A DNA stretch of 64,000 bases from Cryptomeria japonica (lineage: Eukaryota > Streptophyta > Pinopsida > Cupressales > Cupressaceae), in assembly GCF_030272615.1 (NCBI RefSeq), contig NC_081410.1, positions 225,793,415-225,857,414 of the forward strand, given 5' to 3'. Of the stretch, positions 34,270 to 44,095 are shown in pieces (position 1 is the stretch's first letter; each line of letters begins with the position of its first letter). The notes below the pieces were generated by a model. That model saw only the letters and a list, made by a program, of their open reading frames with translations. It was not told where the DNA came from and searched no databases. The translations under genes and the position numbers were made by a program.

Positions 34270-35947
34270 ATGGCTTCTACATCCAAAGTCTCTTCTAGTT
34301 CTTCTGCACCTGACGAGTCATCTGAAACTCTTAGGAAGAATTTGAAATACAATGCCCTATCTCAAATTCCCACCGGAGTCATTGTCAAAGGGGATGTTTC
34401 TAGTTACACTGATTGCAAACTGGAAGACCTATGGTCTCTAGAGATTCACTCCCAATTGAGTTTGTTCTATGGAAAAGATAAGAAGATTAAACAAGAGTAT
34501 TGCGTGATTGAGAAGAATAAATTCCACATTGCAGTATATTTTCTTGAGGAATTCACAGAAGATCATATAAGAATTATTCTTAGTAGGGTTTATGGTGACA
34601 ATATGTATCTTGAGCGAACCCGTGATATCACACCGGAGGCAATCCATGTCGTGACCGGTTTCTACAATATTGGAGATGTCCATGTTCTTCGTAAGATCAC
34701 AAAAGCCAAAGTGACATAGCTCATTGGTTCTATGAGTGACACGAGGGAAATGACTGTCAACACCATAAGAGATGACTTGGTGAAGTATGCGTGCATGGTG
34801 ATCGAGTATAGAGTATTTTATACTAGCAGAATGAACTTTGTCCCTACCGCTGTGGTGCATGTTGCTTATCGGATGATCAAGGATGATGCAGAATATGACT
34901 TGTGTACCTGTTTGCAAAAACAACTCATGGAGAATTTGAAATCCATCAAAGAGGATAAGACACTAAGTTTCAAGTTCGGTCAACTACTTGTTAGGTTGTT
35001 TTTCTACTTTCAAGGGTATTTTCTAGGAGTTGGTGATGTTCAATGGTCGAGTGACCTATCAGTTTCAAGACAAATCAAGGAAAGTCTGCAAGAAGTGGGA
35101 TCTACTTATCCAGTGACTCTAAACAGGTATTTTGATGAGTTCAGATTGAAGATGAACCAGAGAACAAGGATATCAGGTGACCTAGTTAAGAAGTATGAAC
35201 ATGATATTTGTTTCATGATCAAAGTGGATCATTGCATAATGGAAGCGATTGAAACAAGAAAAGATGAAGTTGAGCCTATGGGCTATGAAGTGGTGAATGA
35301 TATACTCACTGGGTATGCCTCTACCCTACTTGCCTCACCACTTGATCCAAAGAAGAAAAGGATCGATACCTACTCTAAGAGGGTTAATCCTACTAAAGTA
35401 CCAAAGCAGAAGAAGAGGAAAGTTGTGCCATCGGCATTGATATTAGTTACATCAGTTGTCAATCAAAAAGTGACCCAAGAGGTCACCAGCAAAGAAGAAA
35501 CTAGAGGCTATTCTGCCAAAGGTGTTTGAGAGGAAGAAGATAACCAAGAATGGAGCACATGATTTAGAAGACACTGAATCAAAAGCTGAAATATCAAGAA
35601 AGAAAACCAAGCTAACTGGTAATGTACCTACATCCTTTGCATAGGTAAATATTCACGTTGCTTCTTACAAGCCTATGACACATTATCAAAGGATTATAAA
35701 GAATATTAGAAGGAAAATTCTTGATGATCTAAAAGATTATTTTGATGATCTTAACGTTACTAAAAAGCAAGAGGTAGAGATAGAACTCATTAAGTATTTA
35801 TGTGATAATGATCGGTCTCTAATCAACATTAAGCATATAGTTTATAATTCTTTGTATGATTCTTTGGATGATAAATGGTGCATTGTCATTGAAAAGGAGA
35901 AAATAATTAGAGAGAAAATTTTTGCTCAATATTTGCTAGATGCTTCC
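34270..35947 (+). pseudogene. Element B accessory ORF, N-terminal part
   Basis: This part starts MASTSKVSSSSSAPDE and is almost open: one stop at 34717, one shift near 35515 and one stop near 35642. It contains HIRIILSRVYGDNMY, ITPEAIHVVTGFYNIGD, VIEYRVFYTSRMNFVPTA, QLLVRLFFYFQGYFLGVG, and a basic segment (KVPKQKKRKVVPS) that could be a nuclear localisation signal. IRRKILDDLKDYFDDLNV is near the end. Copia C interrupts it after ..AQYLLDAS; apparent codons beyond 35947 belong to the copia LTR. It aligns in order with element D's second ORF. Function unknown; no catalytic motif recognised. Confidence 0.75.
35943..35947. other. Target site duplication of copia C, left copy (CTTCC)
   Basis: CTTCC before the left LTR is repeated at 43309-43313 after the right LTR. 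Joining across it restores the element B reading frame (LLDAS followed by NSEFFELLG). Confidence 0.92.
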
Positions 35948-36133
35948 TCTAAGGAAATAAAAGAGCAAGAAAAGGAAAATTAATCCAAGAAAGTTTATGA
36001 TGAAGTAATTGTTACCAAGAGAAAAGCAATAAACTTGGAGCATCACCCAAATGTGAAGAAGGAGGCACAAGAACTTTTGAAAGGGGAAAAGCAAAGAAAA
36101 ACCCCTTGTGATATTATGAATGAGGCAATGCCT

Positions 36134-36171
<38 letters not shown>

Positions 36172-36477
36172 AAGAAGCTCTTTACAATATTGTCATTAAG
36201 AAGAAATGAGAGAGGAGGCATCTCTTAAATAGAGATGAGGAGAGGAGTTACAAAGTAACTCCCAAATCTATGAATGCCACCATTCATAAAATGTGTGTGC
36301 CATGTGTCCACATCCTCTTATGGAGGAAATCTAATATTCCTTAATAAAGGAAAATAAAAGAAATGACTTGTCCTCACACATGTACTAGAGGACAAATTAC
36401 ATGTAGGAATTCCAAAGGAATATCCTAAACTAAATAAAAAATAAACCTAAGCTAAGTAAAGATTAAATATTCTAACA
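35948..36477 (-). repeat. Element C 3' LTR
   Basis: 530 bp, TGTTAGAATA at the upper end. The lower end reads TCTAAGG where the other copy has TGTAAGG. It contains a 30-base AG repeat near 36141-36170; the partner copy has 22 bases. Confidence 0.92.
36224..36262 (-). promoter_or_regulatory. LTR core promoter: TATA-like box with upstream inverted repeat
   Basis: On minus, CTATTTAAG (36224-36232) is a TATA-like box. Just upstream is a perfect inverted repeat, GGAGTTAC AAA GTAACTCC (36244-36262). The same pair is in the 5' LTR at 43055-43063 and 43075-43093, where it would drive element RNA. The promoter call rests on sequence alone. Confidence 0.55.
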
Positions 36478-36489
36478 CCCCCCCTTAAG
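36478..36489 (-). other. Element C polypurine tract
   Basis: Minus-strand CTTAAGGGGGGG directly before the 3' LTR. It overlaps the gag-pol stop codon (TAA at 36487-36485), so the coding sequence ends against the LTR. Confidence 0.85.
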
Positions 36490-39400
36490 CTTTACTTGGG
36501 GAGCTTACATCAAACCCTTCAATGGGTTGTAATCCAAGATTTTTACAATGAAATTGGAATTTTTCTTTACAAAGTGGCTTGGTCAAAATATCTGCAACTC
36601 GGTCTTCCCCCTTGCAATAGAGGAGTGAAACTTGCTTGTCTTCAATTTGTTCTCTAATAAAGTGGTGTTGGAGAGCAATGTGTTTTGTCCTTGCATGGAA
36701 AACTGGATTTTTAGCCAAGGCAATGGCACTTTGGTTGTCACAATACAATGGAGTTGGTTCATGTTGAGGTAGACCCAAATCTTCAAGTAGTCTTCTAAGC
36801 CACAAGACTTCTTTGGAAGCATTAGTGCATCCTTTGTACTCAGCTTCAATGGATCCAAGAGAGGTAGATTGTTGCTTTTTACTATTCCAAGAAATTGCTC
36901 CTGAACCAACAAAAAAGCAATAACCACAAGTAGATTTCCCATCATTGGGATCTCCCCCTAGATCAGAATCAGTAAAACCTTTTAAAGTAAAATCAGAATT
37001 TGCATCATAAAACAAACCTACATTAATTGTTCCTTTAATATATCTTAAAATTATTTTAGCAACTTTAAAGTGTGTTTGTTGAGGTTTAGACATGAATCTT
37101 GAAACCAAACCAACACTATAAGCAATATCTGGCCTAGTAAGAGTTAAATAATTTAAACTTCCAACTAATTGTCTATACAAAGTAGTATCAATAAGAGGAG
37201 TTTGCATATCAAGCATTAACTTAGTGCCTAATTCAATAGGAATTGAAACATGATGAGCATCATTCATTTTAAACTTATCTATGAGATCTTGAGCATATTT
37301 ACTTTGAGATAAGAAAATTCCTTTAGAGGTTTGCCAAATTTGCATTCCTAAGAAATAATGTAAAAGACCTAAATCAGTCATTTGAAATTTTTGATTAAGT
37401 TGAAACTTAATATCAGAAATCAAAGTATTGGAACTTGAAGTAAGAATCAAATCATCTACATACAAGATAATAATTATAATATCATCTTCACTATGTTTAA
37501 TATACAAGTTAGGATCATTTTTACTTCTAATGAAGCCTTGAGAAAGAAAGAATTCATTAATCTTTGAATACCACTCCCTAGGAGATTGCTTTAATCCATA
37601 AATTGATTTCTTTAATTTACAAACTAAGTGTGCATTACCTTCTTTAATAAAACCAGGAGGTTGAGACATATAAATTTCTTCATGTAAATCACCATTAAGA
37701 AAAGCACTTTTAACATCCATTTGGTGAATAGGCCAATTCATTCTAGAAGCTAAAGCAAGCACAAGTTTAATTGTAGGCATTTTAGCAACAGGAGCAAAAG
37801 TTTCATTATAATCTAAGCCTTCAATTTGAGAAAAACCTCTAGCAACTAATCTAGCTTTAAATTTACTAACTTGATTATTAGCATTCAATTTAGTTTTATA
37901 AAGCCACTTGCAAGAAACAAGATTTTTACCATGAGGCAAGGGAACTAAATCCCAAGTTTGGTTAGAAATTAGAGTATCATATTCTTCCTTCATTTCTTTT
38001 TGCCAATGTGGTTGATTTTTAGCTTGATCAAATGTTTTAGGATCATTAGAATTCATAATAGTAGTCATTAAAGCATAATTACAATAATTAACTCTTCTAG
38101 CTTGAAGTTTATCCATTCTAGCTAAGTATTCATCACTATCTTGAATTAAAGATTTAAACCATTTAGGTCTTCTTTTAGAAGTAATGGATTCATCACTAGA
38201 AGAAGAGTCATGAGGAGTAGAGTTATTATTATCATCATCACTATCACTAGAAGGAATAGAAAGAGATGCATTAGGAGTAGGGTTAAGAGAAGGAGGTTGG
38301 TCCTCCACAAGCACAACTTTGGTTTGACCAAGTTCATCATCCTTCACTTTAGAACAATCATGAATGCCCTTTTCTGCAATACAAACATCTCTTGCAACTT
38401 TTACCTTGTTAGTAATAGGATTGTAAACTCTATAACCTTTAGTATTTTCATCATAACCAACAAAAATAAAAGGAGAAGATTTAGCATCTAATTTTTTTCT
38501 TTTCTCCTTAGGTTTGTGAACATAAGCTATGGAACCAAAAATTCTTAAATTCTGCAAATTAGGCTTTCTACCAGACCAAGCTTCTTCAGGAGTTTTATCC
38601 TTTAAGGCTTTGGTAGGTGTTCTATTAATTAAATATGTTGCACAAGCCATAGCTTCAGCCCAAAACTTGTAATCCATATTTTTAGCATGCAATAAACATC
38701 TAGCCATTTCAACAATTGTCCTATGCTTCCGTTCTGCCACACCATTTTGTTGTGGTGTATAAGGAACGGTAAGCTCATGTTTGATTCCAAAAGATTTTAA
38801 ATAAGCATTAAATGCATTATTGACATATTCTCTTCCATTGTTAGTACGAAGAATCTTAATTTTAGAACCAGATTGCCTTTCTACAAACATATGAAATTCA
38901 ATAAACACATCAAGCACTTGATCCTTACTATGAAGGAAATATATCCATGTTCTCCTTGAAAAATCATCAACAAAGGTAAGTGCATACCTTGAACCTTGGA
39001 TGGAGGGATTCTCCATGGGACCCAAGAGATCACTATGAACGAGGCGCAATTTAGTGTATGCCCTCCAAGATTGACCATGGGGAAAGGGTTCCCTATGCAT
39101 CTTACCACCCATGCAACCATTGCAAACAATTTGAGAAGGAACAATAGTAGGCAATCCATCAACCATATTTGCTTTTTGCATTAGTGAAATATAATCAGAA
39201 TTGAGATGGCCAAGTCTTTCATGCCATATAGTAAAATCAACAGTAGTAAGCAAAGAATACTTTGGAGGAGCGAATTCATAGAACTTGAATAAGTTATCAC
39301 TATCCATTTTAGCAGTAGCAATAACATGATTAGTGTTTGGATCAATGATATAACATACGCCCCTATAAAAGTTAATCTTATAATCTTGACAAAGTTTAGG

Positions 39401-40618
39401 AACTGAAATCAAATTTGATTTTAATTCAAGAACATAAAGAACATCATGTAATTTCCCATTAGGAACATTCACATCACCAATAGCTTCAACTTTACAACTA
39501 TGATTATTAGCTAATTGAACAGGAATATTAGAAGTATCGGGATGCAAAGATTCAAAACATTCTTTATGAGAAGTAACATGTTGAGATGCACCAGAATCAA
39601 TAATCCACTCAAGTGGTTGAGAAACATTATAAGTACATGTAAATGCATGACGAGATGAATTACCATTATTATTACCTTTCTTATAATGAGGTTTATGTTG
39701 ATTATTTTGATTATTTTGATTCATGGGCTTTTTACCATTTTGTTTCTTAAAACAATTATTAGTAATATGTCCATCTTTCCCACAATATGTGCAATGGGGT
39801 CTTGTTTGAGAATTATTCCTTTGATTATTGTGATTATTATTATGATTATTATTATGAGAATTATTATGATAGGATTTAGAATGAAATTGATAACTAGGAG
39901 ATTTGTGATTATTATTATGATTATTATTATGATTATGATGATGTTTATTATTATTGGATCTAAAATTATTATTATGATTTTGATTTTTAGACATAAAAGC
40001 ATGTTCACTACTTTTAAGAGTACCAAATTGAATTAATTTAGCTTCCTCTTGACGCAATAAATTACGAAAAATATCATATGTTAATTGAGTAGCTAAGCTA
40101 GGAATAGCAAGTTGAGCATGAATATTCATAATAAATTGTTGAAATTGACGAGGAAGACATTTTTTGAGAATGAGATGAATTAAACGTAAATCAGCAAGAG
40201 TAACTCCTAAACCAGTTAATTGACTATTAACAGAATCAAACTTTAATAAGAATTCATCCATAGTTTTAAAATCCGTATACCTTAGATCTTCAAGTTGATC
40301 TTGAAGTTGAATTTTTCGGGATTCATTTGAGCTATCATAAGTAGTTTTTAAAATTTCCCAAGCTTCATGCGCTTTTGTACAATTTCCAATTAAAACATAC
40401 AAATCAGGAACCATTGAAATACCAATTAAACCAAGTGCTTCCTCATTTTGAGCCTTCCATCTATCTAGGTCGGCTTGAGGAGCAGTTGTAGCGGGTTCAA
40501 AAGTTTTATCAGTCGCAACATCCAAAAGGTGTTTGAAATGAAAAATAAACGAGATATGTGTTTTCCAAGAATGATAATTGGAACTATTTAATTTAATTTC
40601 TGGAATTAAGGTAGACAT
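36485..40618 (-). CDS. Element C gag-pol polyprotein, 1377 aa, integrase catalytic Asp replaced
   Basis: Single uninterrupted frame. Gag occupies about residues 1-330, with an Asn/His-rich stretch (215-270) and zinc knuckle CTYCGKDGHITNNC (276-289). Protease has D341 in WIIDSGASQHV. Integrase has WHERLGH and CNGCMGGK zinc pairs, D530 in VHSDLLG and E629 in NGVAERKHR; the middle catalytic residue is Asn593 in ILRTNNGREY where families have DNGGEY. Both changes (GAC to AAC, GGA to AGA) are G-to-A. RT has MDVKSAFLNGD and YVDD (D1055, D1056). RNase H has GFTDSDLGGD and ADILTKPL near the end. Protease, RT and RNase H look functional; integrase probably is not. Start at the first Met (MSTLIPEIKLNSSNY), a normal copia gag N-terminus. 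Confidence 0.96.
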   Translation of the reverse strand: MSTLIPEIKLNSSNYHSWKTHISFIFHFKHLLDVATDKTFEPATTAPQADLDRWKAQNEEALGLIGISMVPDLYVLIGNCTKAHEAWEILKTTYDSSNESRKIQLQDQLEDLRYTDFKTMDEFLLKFDSVNSQLTGLGVTLADLRLIHLILKKCLPRQFQQFIMNIHAQLAIPSLATQLTYDIFRNLLRQEEAKLIQFGTLKSSEHAFMSKNQNHNNNFRSNNNKHHHNHNNNHNNNHKSPSYQFHSKSYHNNSHNNNHNNNHNNQRNNSQTRPHCTYCGKDGHITNNCFKKQNGKKPMNQNNQNNQHKPHYKKGNNNGNSSRHAFTCTYNVSQPLEWIIDSGASQHVTSHKECFESLHPDTSNIPVQLANNHSCKVEAIGDVNVPNGKLHDVLYVLELKSNLISVPKLCQDYKINFYRGVCYIIDPNTNHVIATAKMDSDNLFKFYEFAPPKYSLLTTVDFTIWHERLGHLNSDYISLMQKANMVDGLPTIVPSQIVCNGCMGGKMHREPFPHGQSWRAYTKLRLVHSDLLGPMENPSIQGSRYALTFVDDFSRRTWIYFLHSKDQVLDVFIEFHMFVERQSGSKIKILRTNNGREYVNNAFNAYLKSFGIKHELTVPYTPQQNGVAERKHRTIVEMARCLLHAKNMDYKFWAEAMACATYLINRTPTKALKDKTPEEAWSGRKPNLQNLRIFGSIAYVHKPKEKRKKLDAKSSPFIFVGYDENTKGYRVYNPITNKVKVARDVCIAEKGIHDCSKVKDDELGQTKVVLVEDQPPSLNPTPNASLSIPSSDSDDDNNNSTPHDSSSSDESITSKRRPKWFKSLIQDSDEYLARMDKLQARRVNYCNYALMTTIMNSNDPKTFDQAKNQPHWQKEMKEEYDTLISNQTWDLVPLPHGKNLVSCKWLYKTKLNANNQVSKFKARLVARGFSQIEGLDYNETFAPVAKMPTIKLVLALASRMNWPIHQMDVKSAFLNGDLHEEIYMSQPPGFIKEGNAHLVCKLKKSIYGLKQSPREWYSKINEFFLSQGFIRSKNDPNLYIKHSEDDIIIIILYVDDLILTSSSNTLISDIKFQLNQKFQMTDLGLLHYFLGMQIWQTSKGIFLSQSKYAQDLIDKFKMNDAHHVSIPIELGTKLMLDMQTPLIDTTLYRQLVGSLNYLTLTRPDIAYSVGLVSRFMSKPQQTHFKVAKIILRYIKGTINVGLFYDANSDFTLKGFTDSDLGGDPNDGKSTCGYCFFVGSGAISWNSKKQQSTSLGSIEAEYKGCTNASKEVLWLRRLLEDLGLPQHEPTPLYCDNQSAIALAKNPVFHARTKHIALQHHFIREQIEDKQVSLLYCKGEDRVADILTKPLCKEKFQFHCKNLGLQPIEGFDVSSPSKA

Positions 40619-41707
40619 GATAGTAAAATAATGATTCGAAATAAAAAATGCCCCTTTTATTAAAAAGAAATAACCACTTGAATAATAAAAAAAAATTAAC
40701 CTCCTTAATTAAAATAACCAGTTTTGATTTAAAAATATTATAGATCGAAAAGTATGTTTTTTTGTTTAAAATAACAATTTTAAAAAACTATTTAACAAAA
40801 AAAATATTATTTTCAAATCCTAAAAAAACTTTATATTAAAAACTTTAAATATTAATAATAAAACAATTTTATATTTACCAAAGAAAAAATTCTATTCAAA
40901 CTGTAATAACAAATTGAAATTGATATTTTTTAAAATTTTATTTAAACAGATTGTAAATCTTAATAACTATTTTATATTAAAAACTGTATTAGAAAAACTT
41001 TATTCAAAGACTTTAATTTATTTGAAATTTTAAAAAGAACTTTATAACTAAAATTTTTAACGTTATTAACTATTTAAACTTTTTTTTTTAAAAGTTAATG
41101 AACTTTATAAAATTTTGTATGAATGAAATGGCGTTACTTATGCAGAGAAGCAGAGACGTTAAAATGACAAGAGAATTATAATGCTAGGCAGGGAATCTAC
41201 AGAAGTTGCAGAGAAGTTACAGGGAAGAAGATGGCAGCCAAGGCCGAAAAGAAGTTCTTGTTATTATGCTCGGCCCTCTTTTATTATGCTCGGTGAAGTT
41301 CTGGGAGGAAATGAGTTCATTGACAGCCGAATTGAAATAAAATGGAGGACTGAAGTTTGTAGAGGGAGAGAACAATGTATGTAAATAGAGCGCACAGCAG
41401 TGGAAACTGCTCACAGCGCCTACTAAATAGAGCGCAACGATTTTTGGAGGTGTGATAGGCTAGCCAAGCATTGATACTGCCTACTTTGCAGAACTCGCTC
41501 AAGCGGGCCTCCCACAAACACAGCTTGAATAGGCCAAGCAAGACAAGAACCGCTGTTATTAGTAAAAAAAAATTGTTATTATATTGTCCAACGGGTGCAA
41601 AGTTGCCTGAGAGCTGAAGCTTCGAAGGACTGTAGTAAACAAGGCATGATGAACTGTTCTCACTGGTAGAAACAGCAGCAAGTTTAAGAGGTGACAGCTC
41701 ATAAATA

Positions 41708-41884
41708 GTTCTGGATTTGTTTTGTGGAACTGGTACTATTGGTCTTACACTAGCCAAAAAGGTTAAGTATGACTATGGCTATGAGGTAGTCCCTGAAGCT
41801 GTAGCAGATGCTCATCGAAATGCAGCAAGGAATGATATTCAAAATGCTAAGTTTATTCAAGGGGATCTATACAAAGTTGTTTAA
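41708..41884 (+). pseudogene. Captured fragment of a tRNA (uracil-5)-methyltransferase-like gene, antisense in element C
   Basis: Plus-strand codons from 41708 read VLDLFCGTGTIGLTLAKKV, then YGYEVVPEAVADAHRNAA, then DIQNAKFIQGDLYKVV and a stop at 41882. DLFCGTGTIG is the SAM-binding motif I, and GYEVVPEAV..A..NA is motif II of the TrmA/RumA/TRM2 class of uracil-5 RNA methyltransferases; the plant TRM2-like homologues read very similarly from memory. Only 58 codons, one exon or part of one, are present, without the catalytic Cys region. It lies opposite to the copia genes, so it is probably a transduced host fragment and not an expressed gene. Confidence 0.8.
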
Positions 41885-42393
41885 TATTGTTATTCAAAAT
41901 GCTAAGAGTCCATAAAATTTAATATTGATACGCAGTTGTTTTGGTCTTCACAATGTGAATTCAAGACTTATAGCCAGCAGTTAAATTTAATATGTGTTGT
42001 GTACTTTCTGTATTCAGATGCATTAGTTTGAGAACAATTACAAAGAATTAAATTGCCAGATCTTTATCGGCACTGGTAAAAGCAATAATAAACTTATTTT
42101 ATTTAACAATAAACTATAAAATATCTAAAACAACTCAAAATGATAACCACGGTATGGTTGAAAGGGACAATAGAGTCATAGTCTAATGACTGAAAACAAA
42201 ACAGATACAATCATACAAGAAGAACAAATTTAAGTTTAAATAAAGATTATCCTTTTTATTTATCAATAACACCTGCAAATAAAGATGTTAGGACTGAATG
42301 GCAGATTTAAACAAATTGAATCAGAATAGTTGTAAGCAAGAAAAAGGTTAAAATCTGCAAGTGAATCAGAAATGAAGTTTAATGATAAATTAG

Positions 42394-42555
42394 TTTTGGC
42401 GGCAAGCCAACCAAATAAATTAAGGAGACTAAGTTTGGCGATAAACCTTCCAAACTATGCACACTAAAAAAAATAGAAACTTTGGCGGCAAGCCTTCCAA
42501 AGATACAAATTTAAACTAAAAAAAAAGAGGAACTTTGGCGGCAAGCCTTCCAAAG
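42394..42555 (-). repeat. Four stem-loop repeats in element C leader
   Basis: Four imperfect copies of TTTGGCGGCAAGCCTTCCAAA start at 42394, 42433, 42481 and 42534, spaced 39-53 bp. In RNA sense the full copies fold as CUUUGG AA GG-CUUG-CC G CCAAAG, a short stem closed by a CUUG tetraloop. They lie 220-390 nt downstream of the primer site, where retroviruses carry packaging signals. Confidence 0.7.
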
Positions 42556-42774
42556 CCCTTTTTTTAACAAAAACTAACTAGAATAGGAGATTAAACCTGC
42601 AGGCAAACTTGTTAACAAGTTTGAAAAAAAAAATTAAAAATCTGAAACCAAAACCTGCACAATAGAAAATATTAGAAAAGAACTTCTTCTCCTCTCAATA
42701 ATGCCTCCAACAAGGTAAACTCCACTGAATGGTAACCTTCATCAATGTTAACTTAAAACAAGGATTAGAAACCT

Positions 42775-42786
42775 GCTCTGATACCA
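42775..42786 (-). other. Element C primer binding site
   Basis: Minus-strand TGGTATCAGAGC directly after the LTR end TTACA; iMet-type copia primer site. It fixes the LTR border at 42787. Confidence 0.93.
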
Positions 42787-43308
42787 TGTAAGGAAATAAA
42801 AGAGCAAGAAAAGGAAAATTAATCCAAGAAAGTTTATGATGAAGTAATTGTTACCAAGAGAAAAGCAATAAACTTGGAGCATCACCCAAATGTGAAGAAG
42901 GAGGCACAAGAACTTTTGAAAGGGGAAAAGCAAAGAAAAACCCCTTGTGATATTATGAATGAGGCAATGCCTAAAAATGAGAGAGAGAGAGAGAGAGAGA
43001 GCAAGAAGCTCTTTACAATATTGTCATTAAGAAGAAATGAGAGAGGAGGCATCTCTTAAATAGAGATGAGGAGAGGAGTTACAAAGTAACTCCCAAATCT
43101 ATGAATGCCACCATTCATAAAATGTGTGTGCCATGTGTCCACATCCTCTTATGGAGGAAATCTAATATTCCTTAATAAAGGAAAATAAAAGAAATGACTT
43201 GTCCTCACACATGTACTAGAGGAAAAATTACATGTAGGAATTCCAAAGGAATATCCTAAACTAAATAAAAAATAAACCTAAGCTAAGTAAAGATTAAATA
43301 TTCTAACA
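42787..43308 (-). repeat. Element C 5' LTR
   Basis: 522 bp, TGTTAGAATA to CCTTACA on minus, with TATA-like box at 43055-43063. It is nearly identical to 35948-36477: the GA repeat is 8 bp shorter, and C/A near 43226 and G/C at the end differ. Confidence 0.93.
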
Positions 43309-43313
43309 CTTCC

Positions 43314-44095
43314 AATTCTGAATTTTTTGAGCTTCTTGGTTGGTACAAAGGTATCTTTTCATGAGAAAGAGAAGACTTCAGTCACTTGGAGGTAAAATCT
43401 CTAAAGTAGAAAAAGATACTCATCTACAGGATCAAGGAGCTATCAAGATGCATAAGGTATCCGAAGAAAATTGACAGGCTGAGCAAGAGCTTGATCTATC
43501 AAAATCAAAACCAGATGAAACCTTCAATGATCAGGGAGAAAGACTAACTAAGAAAAATTACCCTATCGATGTGGATGCATTAGATGTTGAAGGTACTAAA
43601 CCAGAGGTAGCTGAGAAGGAGAAAGAAGATAAGGAGATAGTGGAAAAAGAGAAAGAAGAGAAGGAGAAAGTAGAGAAAGAGAAAGCCGAAAGATAAGAAA
43701 GAAAAAGCAGAGAAAGAGAAAGTGGAGAAAGAGAAAGTGGGAAAAGAGAAAGCAGAAAAAGAGAAAGCGGAGAAGGAGAAAATGGAGAAGGAAAAAGAGA
43801 AGGAGAAAGAGGAGAAGGAAAAAGTGGAGAAGGAAAAAGAAGAGAAAGAGAAAGTGGAGAAGGAGAATGCAAAGAAGGAGAAACTAGAGAAGGAGAAAGA
43901 GGAAAAAGAGAAGGTCGACAAGGAGGCTAAGGAGAAAGAAGAGCAGGGGAAGAAGAGACAAGAGGAGATCAAAGAAAAGGAAGGTGGACAAACTTCTGAA
44001 AATGAGCTACTTAGAAGTATTCAACTTGCTCAAGAAATATTGGAGGAACTAAGAAGGAAGAAAGAAAAATATGTTATTCAACTTGTTGTTGATAC
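43314..44095 (+). pseudogene. Element B accessory ORF, middle part with K/E-rich repeats
   Basis: It continues after copia C as NSEFFELLGWYKGIFS, then after a shift as LGGKISKVEKDTHLQDQG and DVDALDVEGTKPEVAEKEK. A long Lys/Glu-rich segment follows (43605-43990) and then LLRSIQLAQEILEELRRKK up to the solo LTR. Stops or shifts occur near 43362, 43472 and 43697. The charged segment should form a solvent-exposed helix or disordered rod. Element D has a different low-complexity segment (Thr/Glu/Pro) at the same place. Confidence 0.7.
43605..43990 (+). repeat. Minisatellite-like K/E codon repeat in element B ORF
   Basis: Purine-only units of about 15 bp, such as GAGAAGGAGAAAGTG, repeat imperfectly and encode EKEKV/EKEKE. 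One strand is almost pure purine over about 380 bp. Long open frames on the opposite strand here are a by-product of the repeat. Confidence 0.85.

Larger units (their letters stand above)
40619..42786 (-). other. Element C unusually long leader (2.2 kb)
   Basis: The stretch between primer site and gag start is very AT-rich at 40620-41110. It then holds GC-richer unique sequence (41130-41760), an antisense methyltransferase gene fragment (41708-41884), further AT-rich sequence, and four stem-loop repeats near the primer site. Plant copia leaders are usually short, so this one looks expanded by captured DNA. Short ORFs here are unconvincing. Confidence 0.7.
35948..43308 (-). mobile_element. Element C: young, structurally complete Ty1/copia retrotransposon (7.36 kb)
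   Basis: Both LTRs, primer site, 2.2-kb leader, uninterrupted 1377-codon gag-pol, polypurine tract and a perfect CTTCC duplication are present. The LTRs (530 and 522 bp) differ by an 8-bp change in a GA repeat and, by eye, two substitutions, so insertion is recent. It lies inside the accessory ORF of element B. The integrase has lost one catalytic aspartate, so the copy is probably not autonomous now. Confidence 0.95.

Noticed and set aside
35948-35983. Continuation of the element B ORF past 35947
   Set aside because: The CTTCC duplication and the partner LTR show that these codons belong to the copia C LTR.
36141-36170. AG repeat as a possible CRISPR or regulatory array
   Set aside because: Simple dinucleotide repeat inside an LTR; no spacer structure. 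No CRISPR-like array exists in the window.
39686-40036. Ile/Met-rich open frame on plus strand
   Set aside because: Antisense shadow of the Asn/His (AAT/CAT) repeat in the copia C gag.
41317-41757. 146-codon minus-strand frame in the copia C leader
   Set aside because: No recognisable domain; it partly overlaps the antisense methyltransferase codons, so it is a chance frame.
43558-43972. Ser/Phe-rich open frames on the minus strand
   Set aside because: Antisense shadow of the GAGAAAGAG repeat that encodes the K/E segment of element B.
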